Shown: one piece after another, positions 17,421 through 26,542 of the stretch | Layout: each line of letters starts with the position of its first letter | Numbering within the stretch: the stretch's first letter is position 1 | Assembly (NCBI RefSeq): GCF_010993745.1 | Contig: NZ_WOTN01000003.1 | Location: forward strand, 62,001-126,000 | Length of the DNA: 64,000 nt | From: Fodinicola acaciae | GTDB lineage: Bacteria; Actinomycetota; Actinomycetes; Mycobacteriales; HKI-0501 | Reading direction: 5' to 3' | The notes under the pieces: model-generated | Told to the model about the DNA's origin: nothing | What the model saw: the letters and a program-made list of their open reading frames with translations, nothing else | Database searches by the model: none | Translations under genes and position numbers: made by a program

Positions 17421-18317
17421 TCAGTGCGGCGGTGCCAGCGAGGCCAGCAGGACGTACGCCACCGGCGCCGCGACCAGCACCGAGTCGAGCCGGTCCATGA
17501 AGCCGCCGTGGCCCGGCAGCAGGCTGCCCATGTCCTTGATGCCGAGGTCACGTTTCAGCATCGATTCGGCGAGGTCGCCCAAAGTGGCCGCGATCGCGAT
17601 CGCGAGTCCGAACAGGACGCCGTACCACCACGGCCGGTCGAAGAAGAAGTGCATGAACAACGCGCCGGCGATCGCACACGCCAGCAGCGAGCCGGCCAGG
17701 CCTTCCCAGGTCTTGCCGGGGCTGGCCAGCGGCGCCATCTTGTGCCGGCCGAACAACACGCCGGTCGCGTACGCGCCGGTGTCGCTGCAGACGACCGTCG
17801 CCATGAAGGCGATCACCCGCAACGCACCGTCGCCGGGCACCAGGAGCAGGACGCAGAACCCGGCCATCAGCGGGATGTACGCGGCGATCAGCGCCGCCGA
17901 GGTCACGTCGCGCTGATAGCCGACCGGCCCGTCGCCGAGCCGCCAGAGCATCACCGCGATGATCGTCAGCACGAAACCGACGGCGAGCATCGAGGCGCCG
18001 GCGAACCAGGCCAACGCGATCATGCCGACACCGCCGGCCAGCAGTGGTACGAGCGGCGGCCGCGCCTCCAGCGGTCGTACGGCCCGGACCATCTCGATGA
18101 CCGACAGGACGACCGCGACGGCCGCCACGACGGCGAAGACCGGCCGATAGATCAGCAGCGACGCGAGCACCAGCGCGCCGAGGCCGCAGCCGACGGCGAT
18201 CGCGACCGGCAGGTTACGGCCGGCCTTGGGCGCGGCGGTCGGCTGGCGCTCGCGCGTGGCCCGGTGGCGACCCCGGCCGCCGGCCGGTTGCGGCTCGGCT
18301 GGCTGCGGTGTCGTCAC
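17421..18317 (-). CDS. cdsA: Phosphatidate cytidylyltransferase
   Basis: 298 residues; makes CDP-diacylglycerol from phosphatidate and CTP, the branch point of phospholipid synthesis. A 40-residue Pro/Arg-rich cytoplasmic tail is followed by about eight membrane helices. The family signature is at the C-terminus: GDLAESMLKRDLGIKDMG, then LPGHGGFMDRLDS. The GTG at 18317 is seven bases after the frr stop, with GAGG in the end of frr acting as ribosome binding site. Order pyrH-frr-cdsA-rlmN is conserved in actinobacteria. Confidence 0.95.
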   Translation of the reverse strand: MTTPQPAEPQPAGGRGRHRATRERQPTAAPKAGRNLPVAIAVGCGLGALVLASLLIYRPVFAVVAAVAVVLSVIEMVRAVRPLEARPPLVPLLAGGVGMIALAWFAGASMLAVGFVLTIIAVMLWRLGDGPVGYQRDVTSAALIAAYIPLMAGFCVLLLVPGDGALRVIAFMATVVCSDTGAYATGVLFGRHKMAPLASPGKTWEGLAGSLLACAIAGALFMHFFFDRPWWYGVLFGLAIAIAATLGDLAESMLKRDLGIKDMGSLLPGHGGFMDRLDSVLVAAPVAYVLLASLAPPH

Positions 18318-18324
18318 AAGGTCA

Positions 18325-18882
18325 TTAGACCTCAAGCAGCTCCGCTTCCTTGTGCTTCATCAGGTCGTCGATGGCGGCCACGTACTTGTGCGTGGTCTGC
18401 TCGAGCTCCTTCTCCGCGCGGTTGACCTCGTCCTCGCCGGCCTCGCCGTCCTTGCCGATGCGGTCGAGCTCCTCCTTGGCCTTGCGGCGCACGTTGCGGA
18501 TGGCCACCTTGGCCTCCTCGCCCTTGTGCCGCGCCACCTTGACCATCTCGCGCCGGCGCTCCTCGGTGAGCTGCGGGAAGACGCAGCGCAGCACGTTGCC
18601 GTCGTTGGCCGGGTTGACGCCGAGGTCGGAGTCGCGGATCGCCTTCTCCAGCGCCGCGATCTGGGACTGGTCGTACGGCTTGACCAGCGCCATCCGCGGC
18701 TCGGGCACGTTGATCGAGGCGAGCTGCGGCAGCGGCGTCATGGCGCCGTAGTAGTCCACCATGATCTTGTTGAACATCGACGGCGCGGCGCGGCCGGTGC
18801 GTACCGAGCCGAGGTCCTCCTTGGCGACCTCGACGGCCTTTTCCATCTTCTCCTCGGCCTCGAGAAGTGCATCGTCGATCAC
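18325..18882 (-). CDS. frr: Ribosome recycling factor
   Basis: 185 residues, the standard length. With EF-G it splits the post-termination ribosome. Diagnostic segments are [21 protein letters not shown] and the C-terminal [18 protein letters not shown]. The GTG at 18882 has AGGAGG eight bases upstream; translation further upstream does not resemble the family. It sits between pyrH, 82 bases upstream, and cdsA, seven bases downstream. Confidence 0.97.
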   Translation of the reverse strand: MIDDALLEAEEKMEKAVEVAKEDLGSVRTGRAAPSMFNKIMVDYYGAMTPLPQLASINVPEPRMALVKPYDQSQIAALEKAIRDSDLGVNPANDGNVLRCVFPQLTEERRREMVKVARHKGEEAKVAIRNVRRKAKEELDRIGKDGEAGEDEVNRAEKELEQTTHKYVAAIDDLMKHKEAELLEV

Positions 18883-18964
18883 GTTGGTCGCCTCCTGGAA
18901 ATGCGGGACTGGCATTATGCCGCGTCCAACCGTATCGGTGCGCGGGGAACGCGGGGTGGGGAGC

Positions 18965-19720
18965 CTATCGGTTGGTGAGCAGCGTGCCGATCTTCTCACC
19001 GGCGATGACCCGGCCGATGTTGCCTTCGGTCAGCAGGTCGAAGACGACCATCGGCAGGCCGTTGTCCATGCAGAGGCTGATCGCGGCGGTGTCGGCCACG
19101 CCGAGCCCCTGGTTGAGCGCCTCGGCGAAGCTGATCTCGTCGTATCGCTTGGCGTCCGGGTTCTTCTTCGGGTCGGAGTCGTACACACCGTCGACCTTGG
19201 TGGCCTTGAGCACCACGTCGGCGCCGATTTCCAGCGCGCGCTGGACCGCGACGGTGTCGGTGGTGAAGTACGGCATGCCGGCGCCGGCGCCGAAGATGAC
19301 GATCCGGCCCTTCTCCAGGTGGCGCATCGCGCGGCGCGGGATGTAGGGCTCGGCGACCTGTCCCATCGTGATGGCGGTCTGCACGCGCGTCTCCACACCC
19401 TGCTTCTCCAGGAAGTCCTGCAGCGCGAGGCAGTTCATCACGGTGCCGAGGATCCCCATGTAGTCGGCCCTGGCCCGGTCCATGCCGCGCTGCGACAGCT
19501 CCTCGCCGCGGAAGAAGTTGCCGCCGCCGACGACGATCGCGACCTGCACGCCGCTGCTGGCGACCTCGGCGATCTGCCGCGAGATGTCGTGCACGACGTC
19601 GGGGTCGACCCCCACCTCGCCGCCTCCGAAGACCTCGCCGGAGAGCTTGAGCAGCACTCGCTTCCAGCCCTGTCGGAGGTCGACCGCGGTCGGCGAGGGG
19701 TCGGCGGCAGTGGAGGTCAT
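18965..19720 (-). CDS. pyrH: UMP kinase
   Basis: 251 residues. Phosphorylates UMP to UDP in pyrimidine nucleotide synthesis. Amino-acid-kinase fold motifs are clear: RVLLKLSGE near residue 20, [52 protein letters not shown]. About 15 extra residues at the N-terminus are low complexity. It is divergent from the ArsR-like gene at 19880, with 159 bases between that must hold both promoters. Confidence 0.97.
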   Translation of the reverse strand: MTSTAADPSPTAVDLRQGWKRVLLKLSGEVFGGGEVGVDPDVVHDISRQIAEVASSGVQVAIVVGGGNFFRGEELSQRGMDRARADYMGILGTVMNCLALQDFLEKQGVETRVQTAITMGQVAEPYIPRRAMRHLEKGRIVIFGAGAGMPYFTTDTVAVQRALEIGADVVLKATKVDGVYDSDPKKNPDAKRYDEISFAEALNQGLGVADTAAISLCMDNGLPMVVFDLLTEGNIGRVIAGEKIGTLLTNR

Positions 19721-19846
19721 GAAGGTCTGGTCCCTCTCATCGGCAGATGTGCACTCACCGCAATGTATCGGCCGGCACCTGGTGACCAGGATCCCACCCC
19801 GCGTACCGCCTCACCTAGCCGGCGATCCGACAAGTTCATCGTTCTT

Positions 19847-19862
19847 GACAAATATTTCTGTC
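19847..19862. promoter_or_regulatory. Imperfect dyad overlapping a TTGACA element upstream of the ArsR-like gene
   Basis: GACA and TGTC flank an AT-rich centre (AATATTT), with six of eight base pairs matching. TTGACA at 19845-19850 overlaps the left arm. This is the only AT-rich patch in the gap and lies 18 bases before the ATG, so it may be the promoter and autoregulatory operator. Confidence 0.4.
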
Positions 19863-19879
19863 GGTGCGACGGTGGGACC

Positions 19880-20479
19880 ATGCTGGAAATCGCGGTGATT
19901 GACGACCCGGCCGCGGCCGGGGTCTCGCTGGATCCGATGCGGTCCCGGTTGCTGGCCGAGCTGGCCGAGCCCGGGTCGGCCACCATGCTGGCCGCCAAGG
20001 TCGGCCTGCCCCGGCAGAAGGTCAACTACCACCTGCGCGAGCTGGAGAAATACGGCCTGGTGGAGCTGGTCGAGGAGCGCCGGAAGGGCAACGTCACGGA
20101 GCGGCTGATGCGGGCCACCGCGTCGTCGTACGTCATCTCCCCCGGCGCGCTGGAGGCCGTACAACCCGATCCGGACAGGGCACCCGACCGGCTGTCGGCG
20201 CGCTGGCTGCTGGCCCTCGCGGCCCGGCTCGTACGCGATGTCGGCGACCTGATCAAGGGCGCCGACCGGGCCGGCAAGCCGGTCGCCACGTTCGGGATGG
20301 ACGGCGAGGTGCGCTTCGCGTCGGCGGCCGACCGGGCGGCCTTCGCCGAGGAGTTGGCCACCGCGGTCGCCAGCCTGGTGAGCAAATACCACGACGAGCG
20401 GTCCGAGCACGGCCGCCACCACCGGATAGTCGTGGCGATCCACCCCATCAAGAAGCCGAAGGAGCAACCTCGTGGGTGA
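19880..20479 (+). CDS. ArsR-family winged-helix regulator
   Basis: 199 residues. Residues 15-85 are an ArsR-like winged helix: MRSRLLAELAEPGSATMLAAKVGLPRQKVNYHLRELEKYGLVELVEERRKGNV is represented by short motifs LLAELAEP, KVNYHLRELEKYGLVEL and RKGN (wing). The rest is a helical ligand or dimer domain without obvious Cys metal sites. The gene overlaps the SRPBCC gene downstream by eight bases, a common pairing in which the regulator controls a START-fold partner. The start was chosen after GGTGGGA; upstream sequence in frame is an antisense shadow of pyrH. Confidence 0.85.
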   Translation: MLEIAVIDDPAAAGVSLDPMRSRLLAELAEPGSATMLAAKVGLPRQKVNYHLRELEKYGLVELVEERRKGNVTERLMRATASSYVISPGALEAVQPDPDRAPDRLSARWLLALAARLVRDVGDLIKGADRAGKPVATFGMDGEVRFASAADRAAFAEELATAVASLVSKYHDERSEHGRHHRIVVAIHPIKKPKEQPRG

Positions 20480-21206
20480 CGAGTTCGACATCAGCAAGGA
20501 AGTAGAGATCCCCGGCACGCCGGAGCAGGTCTGGGACGCCATCGCCACCGGACCCGGCATCTCGTCGTGGTTCATGGGCCCGCACGAGGTCGAGCCGCGC
20601 GCCGGCGGCCGGATCACCATGACCTACGGCGACTTCTCCGACGCCTCCACCATCACCGGCTGGGACCCGCCGAAGCGGCTCGCCTACCGCGGCGACCCGG
20701 CCGAGGACGGCTCGTTCCACGCGATGGAATACCTGCTGGAGGGCCGCGACGGCGGCAGTACGTGGCTGCGGTTCGTGCACAGCGGCATCACCTCCGACGA
20801 CTGGGGCGATGAGTTCCTGGTGATGACCAGCTACGGCTGGGACCTCTACCTGTTCACGCTCGGCGAGTACGTCAAGCACTTCAGCGGCCGCTATGCCACG
20901 TACGAGGAGGTGCCGCTGCCGCCGGTCCCGGACGGGGTCGACATGTGGAGCACGCTGTCCGCGGCGCTCGGCCTGCCGGTGATGTCGCAGGTCGGCGATC
21001 GCGTACGCATGAGGCTCGACGGCGCCGAACCGGTCGACGGTGTCGTCGACTTCGCGCCCGGCTTCCCTGGTGTGCTCGGCATCCGCGGCGAGGACGCCTT
21101 CTATCGCTTCCACGGCCCCAACGGCATCGGCCTGCATCTGTTCGACGGCGATCCGCAGCAGGCCAAGGCAGCCTGGCAGCGTACTTTCAACAACGCTTTC
21201 GCCTGA
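20472..21206 (+). CDS. SRPBCC (START/AHSA1-like) domain protein
   Basis: 244 residues. The N-terminal 150 residues follow the SRPBCC pattern: ISKEVEIPGTPEQVWDAIATGPGISSWF, usual for AHSA1-like proteins, then GGRITM and GWDPPKRLAYR. These domains bind hydrophobic ligands in a deep pocket; the ligand is unknown. A C-terminal extension of about 90 residues ends in FRL-free GIGLHLFDGDPQQAKAAWQ. GTG start at 20472 inside the end of the ArsR-like gene, so the pair is translationally coupled. A strong hairpin follows the stop. Confidence 0.82.
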   Translation: MGDEFDISKEVEIPGTPEQVWDAIATGPGISSWFMGPHEVEPRAGGRITMTYGDFSDASTITGWDPPKRLAYRGDPAEDGSFHAMEYLLEGRDGGSTWLRFVHSGITSDDWGDEFLVMTSYGWDLYLFTLGEYVKHFSGRYATYEEVPLPPVPDGVDMWSTLSAALGLPVMSQVGDRVRMRLDGAEPVDGVVDFAPGFPGVLGIRGEDAFYRFHGPNGIGLHLFDGDPQQAKAAWQRTFNNAFA

Positions 21207-21223
21207 TCCAGCACAAAGCCGGT

Positions 21224-21277
21224 TTTGCCGCAACGCCCCGCTACTGGCACCTGCCAGTAACGGGGCGTTGCGGCAAA
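21224..21277. terminator. Long bidirectional terminator
   Basis: A 25-bp stem (arms beginning TTTGCCGCAACGCCCCG) with one mismatch and a 4-nt loop lies between the convergent SRPBCC gene and tsf. TTT runs at both stem bases favour termination in both directions. Confidence 0.85.
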
Positions 21278-21285
21278 GGCGTGGC

Positions 21286-22107
21286 CTACGGCTGGCCGGC
21301 CTCGAAGCGCGCGAAGCGGGTGACGGTCACGCCGGCGTCGGCGAGCACCTGCTTGACGGTCTTCTTCTGGTCCTGCACGGAGGACTGCTCGACTAGCACG
21401 ACCTCCTTGAAGAAGCCGTTGACCCGGCCTTCGACGATCTTGGGCAGCGCCGCCTCCGGCTTGCCCTCCTCCTTGGCGGTCGCCTCGGCGATGCGCCGCT
21501 CGTTCTCGACCACGTCGGCCGGCACCTCGTCGCGGGTGACGTAACGCGGACGCATGGCGGCGATGTGCATCGCGACGCCGCGCGCCACCTCCGGCTCGTC
21601 ACCGGTGAACTCGACGATCACGCCGACCTGCGGCGGCAGGTCGCTGGAGCGGCGGTGCATGTAAGCGGTGGTCTTGCCGTCGAAGACGGCGACCTTGGCC
21701 AGCTCCAGCTTCTCGCCGATGACCGCGGACGCCGACTCGACGCTCTCGGCCACCGTCTTGCCGTCGGACAGCTCCAGCGCCTGCAATGCCGGCAGGTCGG
21801 CCGGCTTCTGGGCCCATGCCACGCCGGCGATGTCGGCGGCCAGCTGCTGGAACTGCTCGTTCTTCGCGACGAAATCGGTCTCGCAGGCCAGCTGGATCAA
21901 CGCGCCGTCGACCGCGGCGACGATGCCGTTGCCGGCGGTACGCTCCGCACCCCGCTTCGCCGCCTTCGCCGCGCCCTTGACGCGCAGCAGCTCGATGCCC
22001 TTCTCGTGGTCGCCGTCGACCTCTTCCAGGGCCTTCTTGGCGTCCATAAACCCGGCGCCGGTGGCGTCCCGGAGCCTCTTCACGTCAGCGGCGGTGTAGT
22101 TCGCCAT
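21286..22107 (-). CDS. tsf: Elongation factor Ts
   Basis: 273 residues. Nucleotide exchange factor for EF-Tu. The N-terminus [22 protein letters not shown] is the EF-Tu contact domain, and [13 protein letters not shown] is the second signature. It follows rpsB by 79 bases, and a hairpin lies in that gap. The C-terminal [15 protein letters not shown] and [10 protein letters not shown] are typical of actinobacterial members. Confidence 0.98.
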   Translation of the reverse strand: MANYTAADVKRLRDATGAGFMDAKKALEEVDGDHEKGIELLRVKGAAKAAKRGAERTAGNGIVAAVDGALIQLACETDFVAKNEQFQQLAADIAGVAWAQKPADLPALQALELSDGKTVAESVESASAVIGEKLELAKVAVFDGKTTAYMHRRSSDLPPQVGVIVEFTGDEPEVARGVAMHIAAMRPRYVTRDEVPADVVENERRIAEATAKEEGKPEAALPKIVEGRVNGFFKEVVLVEQSSVQDQKKTVKQVLADAGVTVTRFARFEAGQP

Positions 22108-22142
22108 CTCTTTTCTCTCTCGTTTCGATGGTCAGGCGGGGC

Positions 22143-22171
22143 CACCCGGCCGTACGCGGTCCGGCCGGGTG
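22143..22171 (-). terminator. Hairpin between rpsB and tsf
   Basis: Perfect 10-bp stem (CACCCGGCCG and complement) with a 9-nt loop in the rpsB-tsf gap. Between two co-directional genes it may act as a partial terminator that sets the rpsB to tsf ratio, or as an RNA processing site. Confidence 0.5.
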
Positions 22172-22186
22172 ATGATCATGCCGGGA

Positions 22187-23047
22187 TCAGGAGTTGTCGG
22201 CGCCGACCGACGCGGTCTCCGGGGCGGGCGTCTGTCCGGCGGCCTCGGCTTCCTTGGCGGCGTTGCCTTCCAGCACCGCGCGCTCCCACTCCGGCATCGG
22301 CTCGTCGGCGCCGATCGCCGCCTCCGGCTTGTCCTCGCCTTCGGGCGCGTTGGACCGGCCGGCGCGCGCGATCAGGCCCTCGGCCACCGCGTCGGCGATG
22401 ACCCGGGTGAGCAGCGCGGCGGACCGGATCGCGTCGTCGTTGCCGGGGATCTTGTAGTCGACCTCGTCCGGGTCGCAGTTGGTGTCCAGGATGGCCACCA
22501 CCGGGATGCCCAGCTTGCGGGCCTCGTCGACGGCGATGTGCTCCTTCTTGGTGTCCACGATCCACACCGCGGACGGCACCTTGTTCATGTCGCGGAGGCC
22601 GCCGAGCGTACGGGACAGCTTCTGCCGCTCACGCGACAGCACCAGGGCCTCTTTCTTGGTGAGCACGTTCTCGCCACCGGTCTGCTCGATCATCTCGAGC
22701 TCCTTGAGGCGCTGCAGCCGCTTGTGCACGGTCTGGAAGTTGGTGAGCATGCCACCCAGCCAGCGCTGGTTGACATACGGCATGTTGACCCGCTGCGCCT
22801 GCTCGGCGACCGCTTCCTGGGCCTGCTTCTTGGTGCCGACGAACAGGATCGTGCCGCCGTGCGCGACCGTCTCCTTGACGAACTCGAACGCGGTGTCGAT
22901 GTAGGTCAGCGTCTGCTGCAGGTCGATGATGTAGATGCCGTTGCGCTCGGTCAGGATGAAGCGCTTCATCTTCGGGTTCCAGCGCCTGGTCTGGTGCCCG
23001 AAGTGGACCCCGCTCTCCAGCAGGTTCCGCATGGTGACGACGGCCAC
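22187..23047 (-). CDS. rpsB: 30S ribosomal protein S2
   Basis: 286 residues with the family core [38 protein letters not shown] and the C-terminal signature segment [14 protein letters not shown]. The C-terminus has a 50-residue acidic, low-complexity extension, common in actinobacteria. The GTG at 23047 is ten bases after GGGAGG; an ATG at 23032 is an alternative. First gene of the rpsB-tsf operon, with a 230-base upstream leader that carries hairpins. Confidence 0.97.
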   Translation of the reverse strand: MAVVTMRNLLESGVHFGHQTRRWNPKMKRFILTERNGIYIIDLQQTLTYIDTAFEFVKETVAHGGTILFVGTKKQAQEAVAEQAQRVNMPYVNQRWLGGMLTNFQTVHKRLQRLKELEMIEQTGGENVLTKKEALVLSRERQKLSRTLGGLRDMNKVPSAVWIVDTKKEHIAVDEARKLGIPVVAILDTNCDPDEVDYKIPGNDDAIRSAALLTRVIADAVAEGLIARAGRSNAPEGEDKPEAAIGADEPMPEWERAVLEGNAAKEAEAAGQTPAPETASVGADNS

Positions 23048-23081
23048 TTCTGGTCCGCCTCCCTCTTGTCTCGCACGGCCT

Positions 23082-23171
23082 GAGCCGCGCTGGCTCGGTT
23101 GTCGCAGGTCACCGGGTTGGCGCCCGCCCTGGCGTCCCAGCGAGAAGGCGAACCGTCCAGGACCTGGACGG
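23082..23171 (-). promoter_or_regulatory. rpsB leader with two hairpins
   Basis: In the untranslated region before rpsB two perfect small hairpins occur: GAGCC/GGCTC with a 5-nt loop at 23082-23096, and CCGTCCAG/CTGGACGG with a 3-nt loop at 23153-23171. A TACACT at 23246-23251 (minus strand) is a candidate -10. Bacterial rpsB leaders often bind S2 for feedback control; whether this one does is inference. Confidence 0.35.
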
Positions 23172-23280
23172 ACCGAGACCTCGATGCTGCCGGCTGGCCG
23201 GCTGAGGACGCGCGTAGTCAACCCGCACACACGGGCTGCGTTATCAGTGTACGCGCCGCTCTGGCGCCTTTTAAGTCGGC

Positions 23281-23874
23281 CTACGCGGCGATGGCGGCGA
23301 AGAGCATCAGCAGGACGCCGGCGACGACGAAGACCAGCGGCGGGCTGACCAACCGCTGCAGCACCGGCTCCTCGGCTGGTCCGCGGCGCAGCAGCTGCGC
23401 GATCAGGCCGCCGGCCAGCGTGGCCGTACCAGCGAGCAACAGCGCTCCGCCGATGACCCCGTTGCCGTCGGCGGCCGGCAGGTGGCCGGCCGCGCGCCAG
23501 GTCAGCAGGCCGGCCGGGATGCCGATCACCAGCAGGCCGACGGCCACGGCGGCGACGCCGACGATGGCGCCGGCGCTCAGCGCCGCGCCCGGCAGGCCGC
23601 GCGGCGGCTGCGGCTGAGGCGGTGCCGGCGGAACAGGCGGGATGATCTGCGGCGGGACTGGGCCGGCCGGCGGCGACGGCTGCTGCTGCTGAGGTGGCAC
23701 GTCCTGCGCGGAGTGCGCGCCCTGGCTGTATCCGGCCGGCTGGCTGACCGATCCGCTGCTGTAGACGGTGCCACCGGTGTTGGGCAGCTGCGTACGCCGG
23801 GTGGCGTCCGGGTCGAGCTGGCGGGTCGGGTCGTTCAGGTCGTCACGCTGGTTGGCGTTCGGCGGATAGCTCAT
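23281..23874 (-). CDS. Membrane protein with Pro/Gln-rich cytoplasmic tail
   Basis: 197 residues. Residues 1-100 are hydrophilic and low complexity, with Gln and Pro runs ([23 protein letters not shown]). Residues 105-197 hold about three hydrophobic helices ([60 protein letters not shown]). I do not recognise a family. The ATG at 23874 has GGGGA-like sequence before it. It is convergent with nothing and simply follows the rpiB-like gene on the same strand 50 bases downstream. Confidence 0.65.
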   Translation of the reverse strand: MSYPPNANQRDDLNDPTRQLDPDATRRTQLPNTGGTVYSSGSVSQPAGYSQGAHSAQDVPPQQQQPSPPAGPVPPQIIPPVPPAPPQPQPPRGLPGAALSAGAIVGVAAVAVGLLVIGIPAGLLTWRAAGHLPAADGNGVIGGALLLAGTATLAGGLIAQLLRRGPAEEPVLQRLVSPPLVFVVAGVLLMLFAAIAA

Positions 23875-23926
23875 GGGTCCCCATCCAACCGCACGCCGTC
23901 CGGACATGTGACCGGTTCATCGCGAG

Positions 23927-24361
23927 TCAGATGTCCGCGAGGTGCGCGATGTTGGCCTGGTCACCGGGATCGTCGCTGGCGGCGGCCGCGAACCACGCGT
24001 CGAGGATCTCGGCCAGCTGCGCGGCGGAGGTCAGGCGCAGGCTCAGCGCCAGTACGTTCGCGTCGTTCCACACGCGCGCTCCGCGAGCCGTCTCCGCATC
24101 GACGCACAACGCGGCGCGTACACCAGAAACCTTGTTGGCGGCGATCGACGCGCCGGTGCCGGTCCAGCAGCAGACGATCCCCTGCTCCGCGCGGCCATCG
24201 GCGACATCGCGCGCCGCCGCCTCGCTGGCCCAGGCCCAGTCGTCCCTCTCCTCGACAGACAACGCGCCATGCACGACGACCTGATGACCGCGCTCTTCCA
24301 GCAGGCGTACGACGTCACGCGCGACGCCGGTGTCCTCGTCGGCGGCGACCGCGATCCTCAT
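23927..24361 (-). CDS. RpiB/LacAB-family sugar-phosphate isomerase
   Basis: 144 residues, the family length. The opening MRIAVAADEDTG, the catalytic segment GIVCCWTGTGASIAANK with the conserved Cys before the GTGxG loop, and NDANVLALS are all RpiB-like. Family members interconvert ribose 5-phosphate and ribulose 5-phosphate or related sugars; the GTGAS loop is conserved but the exact sugar is open. Its ATG overlaps the stop of the M20 hydrolase gene as ATGA, so the two are translationally coupled. Confidence 0.88.
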   Translation of the reverse strand: MRIAVAADEDTGVARDVVRLLEERGHQVVVHGALSVEERDDWAWASEAAARDVADGRAEQGIVCCWTGTGASIAANKVSGVRAALCVDAETARGARVWNDANVLALSLRLTSAAQLAEILDAWFAAAASDDPGDQANIAHLADI

Positions 24362-25551
24362 CGGCCGAGCCATGCCAGCGCCGCGGTGGTCAGTGTCTCG
24401 ACGCCGGTCGTCAGCGTCGGCTCGATCAGCGGCGCGAACTCCGGCGAGTGGTTGCTCGGCAGCGAGCCGAGGTCGCCGGACTGGAAGGCGGCGAAGACGC
24501 GCTCCGGCTCCAGGCCGCCCCAGAACCAGAAGACGGTCGGCACGCCGGCGGCGGCGCCGAAGTTGCCGACGTCCTCGCTCGCCGCCACGGTGGGCATCGG
24601 GATCAGCCGCTCGGTGCCGAAGTGCTCGGCGAACGCGGCGACCGTCCTCCTGGTGGCGTCCGGGTCGCTGACCAGCAGCGGCGCGCTGACACCCCAGGTG
24701 ATCTCCGGCTCCGGCGCTCCGCCGGCGGCCGCCTCGGCACGTACGATCCGCTCGACCGCCGCGCGTACGCGGTCGCGCACCGCGGCCGAGTAGGTGCGGA
24801 TGTTGACGCCGAGCTCGGCCTCGTCGGGGATGATGTTCTCCTTCGTACCGGCCTGCATCCGGCCGACCGTCAACACGGCGACCTCGCTCGGTGGCACCTC
24901 GCGCGAGACGATGCTCTGCAGGCGTACGACCGTCGAGGCGGCGATCAGCACCGGATCGACGGTGGCCTCCGGCCGCGAGCCGTGGCCGCCACGACCGCGG
25001 ATCCGGATCTCGGCCGAGTCGGAGCTGGCCATCAACGGCCCCTCTCCGTGACCGACGAAGCCGGCCGGCAGCGGCGCGACGTGCTGGCCGAGCACGACCG
25101 ACGGCTTCGGAAAGCGCTCGAACAGCCCGTCGTCGATCATCGCGGTCGCGCCGGCGGCCAGCTCCTCAGCCGGTTGGAAGACGACGTTGAGCGTGCCCTT
25201 CCACGACATGTCGGCCAACAGCGTCGCGGCGCCGATCAGGCAGGTGGTGTGCATGTCGTGGCCGCACGCGTGCATCAGCGGACCGGTGGCGGCGTACGGC
25301 AGGCCGGTCTTCTCCGCGACCGGCAGCGCGTCCATGTCGGCGCGCAACATGACGACCGGCCCGTCACCGCGCCGGAGCACACCGAGCACACCGGTGCCGC
25401 CAACCCTGGTGGTCACCTCGTAGCCGAGCGGCCGGAGCGCGTCCTCGACCACCGAGGCCGTCCGGTCCTCGTGTCCGGACAGCTCGGGGTGGCGGTGCAG
25501 GTCGCGGTAGACGTCCGCCAGCTCCTCGGCCAGTCCGGCCGGCCAGGTCAT
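24358..25551 (-). CDS. M20-family amidohydrolase / metallopeptidase
   Basis: 397 residues. Metal-dependent amidohydrolase of the hippurate hydrolase / N-acyl-amino-acid deacylase group. Metal-site motifs: LRADMDALP, HACGHDMHT, PAEE, and the dimerisation insert with GRGGHGSRPEATVD. SNHSPEF near the C-terminus gives the last His ligand. The ATG at 25551 has GGGAG six bases upstream; an ATG at 25584 is possible. Coupled to the RpiB-like gene by an ATGA overlap. Confidence 0.9.
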   Translation of the reverse strand: MTWPAGLAEELADVYRDLHRHPELSGHEDRTASVVEDALRPLGYEVTTRVGGTGVLGVLRRGDGPVVMLRADMDALPVAEKTGLPYAATGPLMHACGHDMHTTCLIGAATLLADMSWKGTLNVVFQPAEELAAGATAMIDDGLFERFPKPSVVLGQHVAPLPAGFVGHGEGPLMASSDSAEIRIRGRGGHGSRPEATVDPVLIAASTVVRLQSIVSREVPPSEVAVLTVGRMQAGTKENIIPDEAELGVNIRTYSAAVRDRVRAAVERIVRAEAAAGGAPEPEITWGVSAPLLVSDPDATRRTVAAFAEHFGTERLIPMPTVAASEDVGNFGAAAGVPTVFWFWGGLEPERVFAAFQSGDLGSLPSNHSPEFAPLIEPTLTTGVETLTTAALAWLGR

Positions 25552-25617
25552 CGATTCTCCCGCCACATCAGCAGTCTGCCCCATCCGTACGCGCGCGCGG
25601 CGGTCATGAAACGGCGG

Positions 25618-25734
25618 GTCGCCAAAACTGTCGGCCACCGCTGGAAGAATTGAGGACGGGGGTCCCCAGGGGGCCCCGGGGGCGCGAGGTCCCCTGAGTC
25701 AAGTCTTCCAGGTGGGTCCGACAGTTTCGCCGAC
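25618..25734. repeat. Palindromic intergenic repeat, copy A
   Basis: An imperfect inverted repeat of about 117 bases between the M20 gene and the MerR gene. The left arm begins GTCGCCAAAACTGTCGG and continues through CTGGAAGAATTGAGG to GGGGGTCCCC; the right arm is its diverged complement, ending GTCCGACAGTTTCGCCGAC. The left arm aligns over about 50 bases with copy B at 29825-29939 and more loosely with the copies at 42829 and 50247. No reading frame lies inside. Confidence 0.75.
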
Positions 25735-25749
25735 CAGCGCGGTGGCGGC

Positions 25750-25780
25750 TTGACCTTGTCGCAGTGACAAGGTTTCTACT
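25750..25780 (+). promoter_or_regulatory. MerR-type promoter with operator in a 19-bp spacer
   Basis: TTGACC (-35, 25750-25755) and TCTACT (-10, 25775-25780) are separated by 19 bases, the overlong spacer typical of MerR-controlled promoters. A perfect dyad CCTTGTC / GACAAGG (5-nt centre) fills the spacer. Transcription should begin at or next to the ATG at 25787, giving a leaderless message. The MerR gene follows, so autoregulation is likely. Confidence 0.75.
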
Positions 25781-25786
25781 GGCGGC

Positions 25787-26542
25787 ATGACGCTCCTGCG
25801 GATCGGCGAGGTCGCGAGAATCGCCGGCATCTCGCCGCGGGCGGTCCGGCATTACCACCGGATCGGCCTGTTGCCGGAGCCGGCGCGGCGGCCGAACGGC
25901 TATCGCGGCTATGACATCGCCGCCGTCGTACGCCTGCTGCGCATCCGCCGTCTGATGGACCTCGGCCTGAGCCTGGAAGAGGTCGGCGCGGCGCTCGCCG
26001 ATGACGACGGTCGCGAGCTGCGCGAGATCATCGCCGACATCGCCGCCGAGCTGGCCGAGCGGGAGGCGCGGATCCGCCGCCAGCGCGAGCGCCTGCTGGA
26101 GCTGGCCAGCCGCGGCGGCGACCTGACCGTCGACGCCGGCCTTGCCGAGGTTTTCGCTTTCTGGGACGAGAAAGCCGGCGACCATCCGGCGTACGCACGT
26201 GAGCGCCGCGTGGCCGAGCTGATGGCCGCGACCGGCTCGGGCGACGCCGTCGACAGGGCCATGCGCGGCGTCATGGACGACACGCGACTGGTCGAGCGCG
26301 GCCTCGCGATCTCCCGGCGCTTCGAGGAACTGGCCGACGACGCCAGCCAGCAGGCGATAGACGACGTGGCCGTCGAGCTGATCGCCTACGCGCGGGAGGT
26401 GACGGCACACTTACCGGCCGGCGACGACCAGGCGACCGACGTCGAGGTGTTCCTGAAGGCGGTCGGCTCGGACCTGAACGCCGCGCAGCGACAGGTCTTC
26501 CAGCGGCTGACCGGCGAGATCCGGAGATGGGCACAGCGATGA
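25787..26542 (+). CDS. MerR-family transcription regulator
   Basis: 251 residues. Residues 1-70 are the MerR winged helix: LLRIGEVARIAGISPRAVRHYHRIGLLPEP, then NGYRGYD and LLRIRRLMDLGLSLEEVG. A coiled coil follows (residues 85-115, AELAEREARIRRQRERLLEL). The C-terminal 130 residues form a helical effector domain with no Cys metal cluster. It probably binds a drug-like or organic ligand, as TipA/BmrR-type members do, but the ligand is unknown. It overlaps the next gene as ATGA. The promoter at 25750 fits self-control. Confidence 0.92.
   Translation: MTLLRIGEVARIAGISPRAVRHYHRIGLLPEPARRPNGYRGYDIAAVVRLLRIRRLMDLGLSLEEVGAALADDDGRELREIIADIAAELAEREARIRRQRERLLELASRGGDLTVDAGLAEVFAFWDEKAGDHPAYARERRVAELMAATGSGDAVDRAMRGVMDDTRLVERGLAISRRFEELADDASQQAIDDVAVELIAYAREVTAHLPAGDDQATDVEVFLKAVGSDLNAAQRQVFQRLTGEIRRWAQR

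Noticed and set aside
18761-19879. Plus-strand extension of the ArsR-like gene
   Set aside because: Antisense to pyrH and frr; the HTH protein starts properly at 19880.
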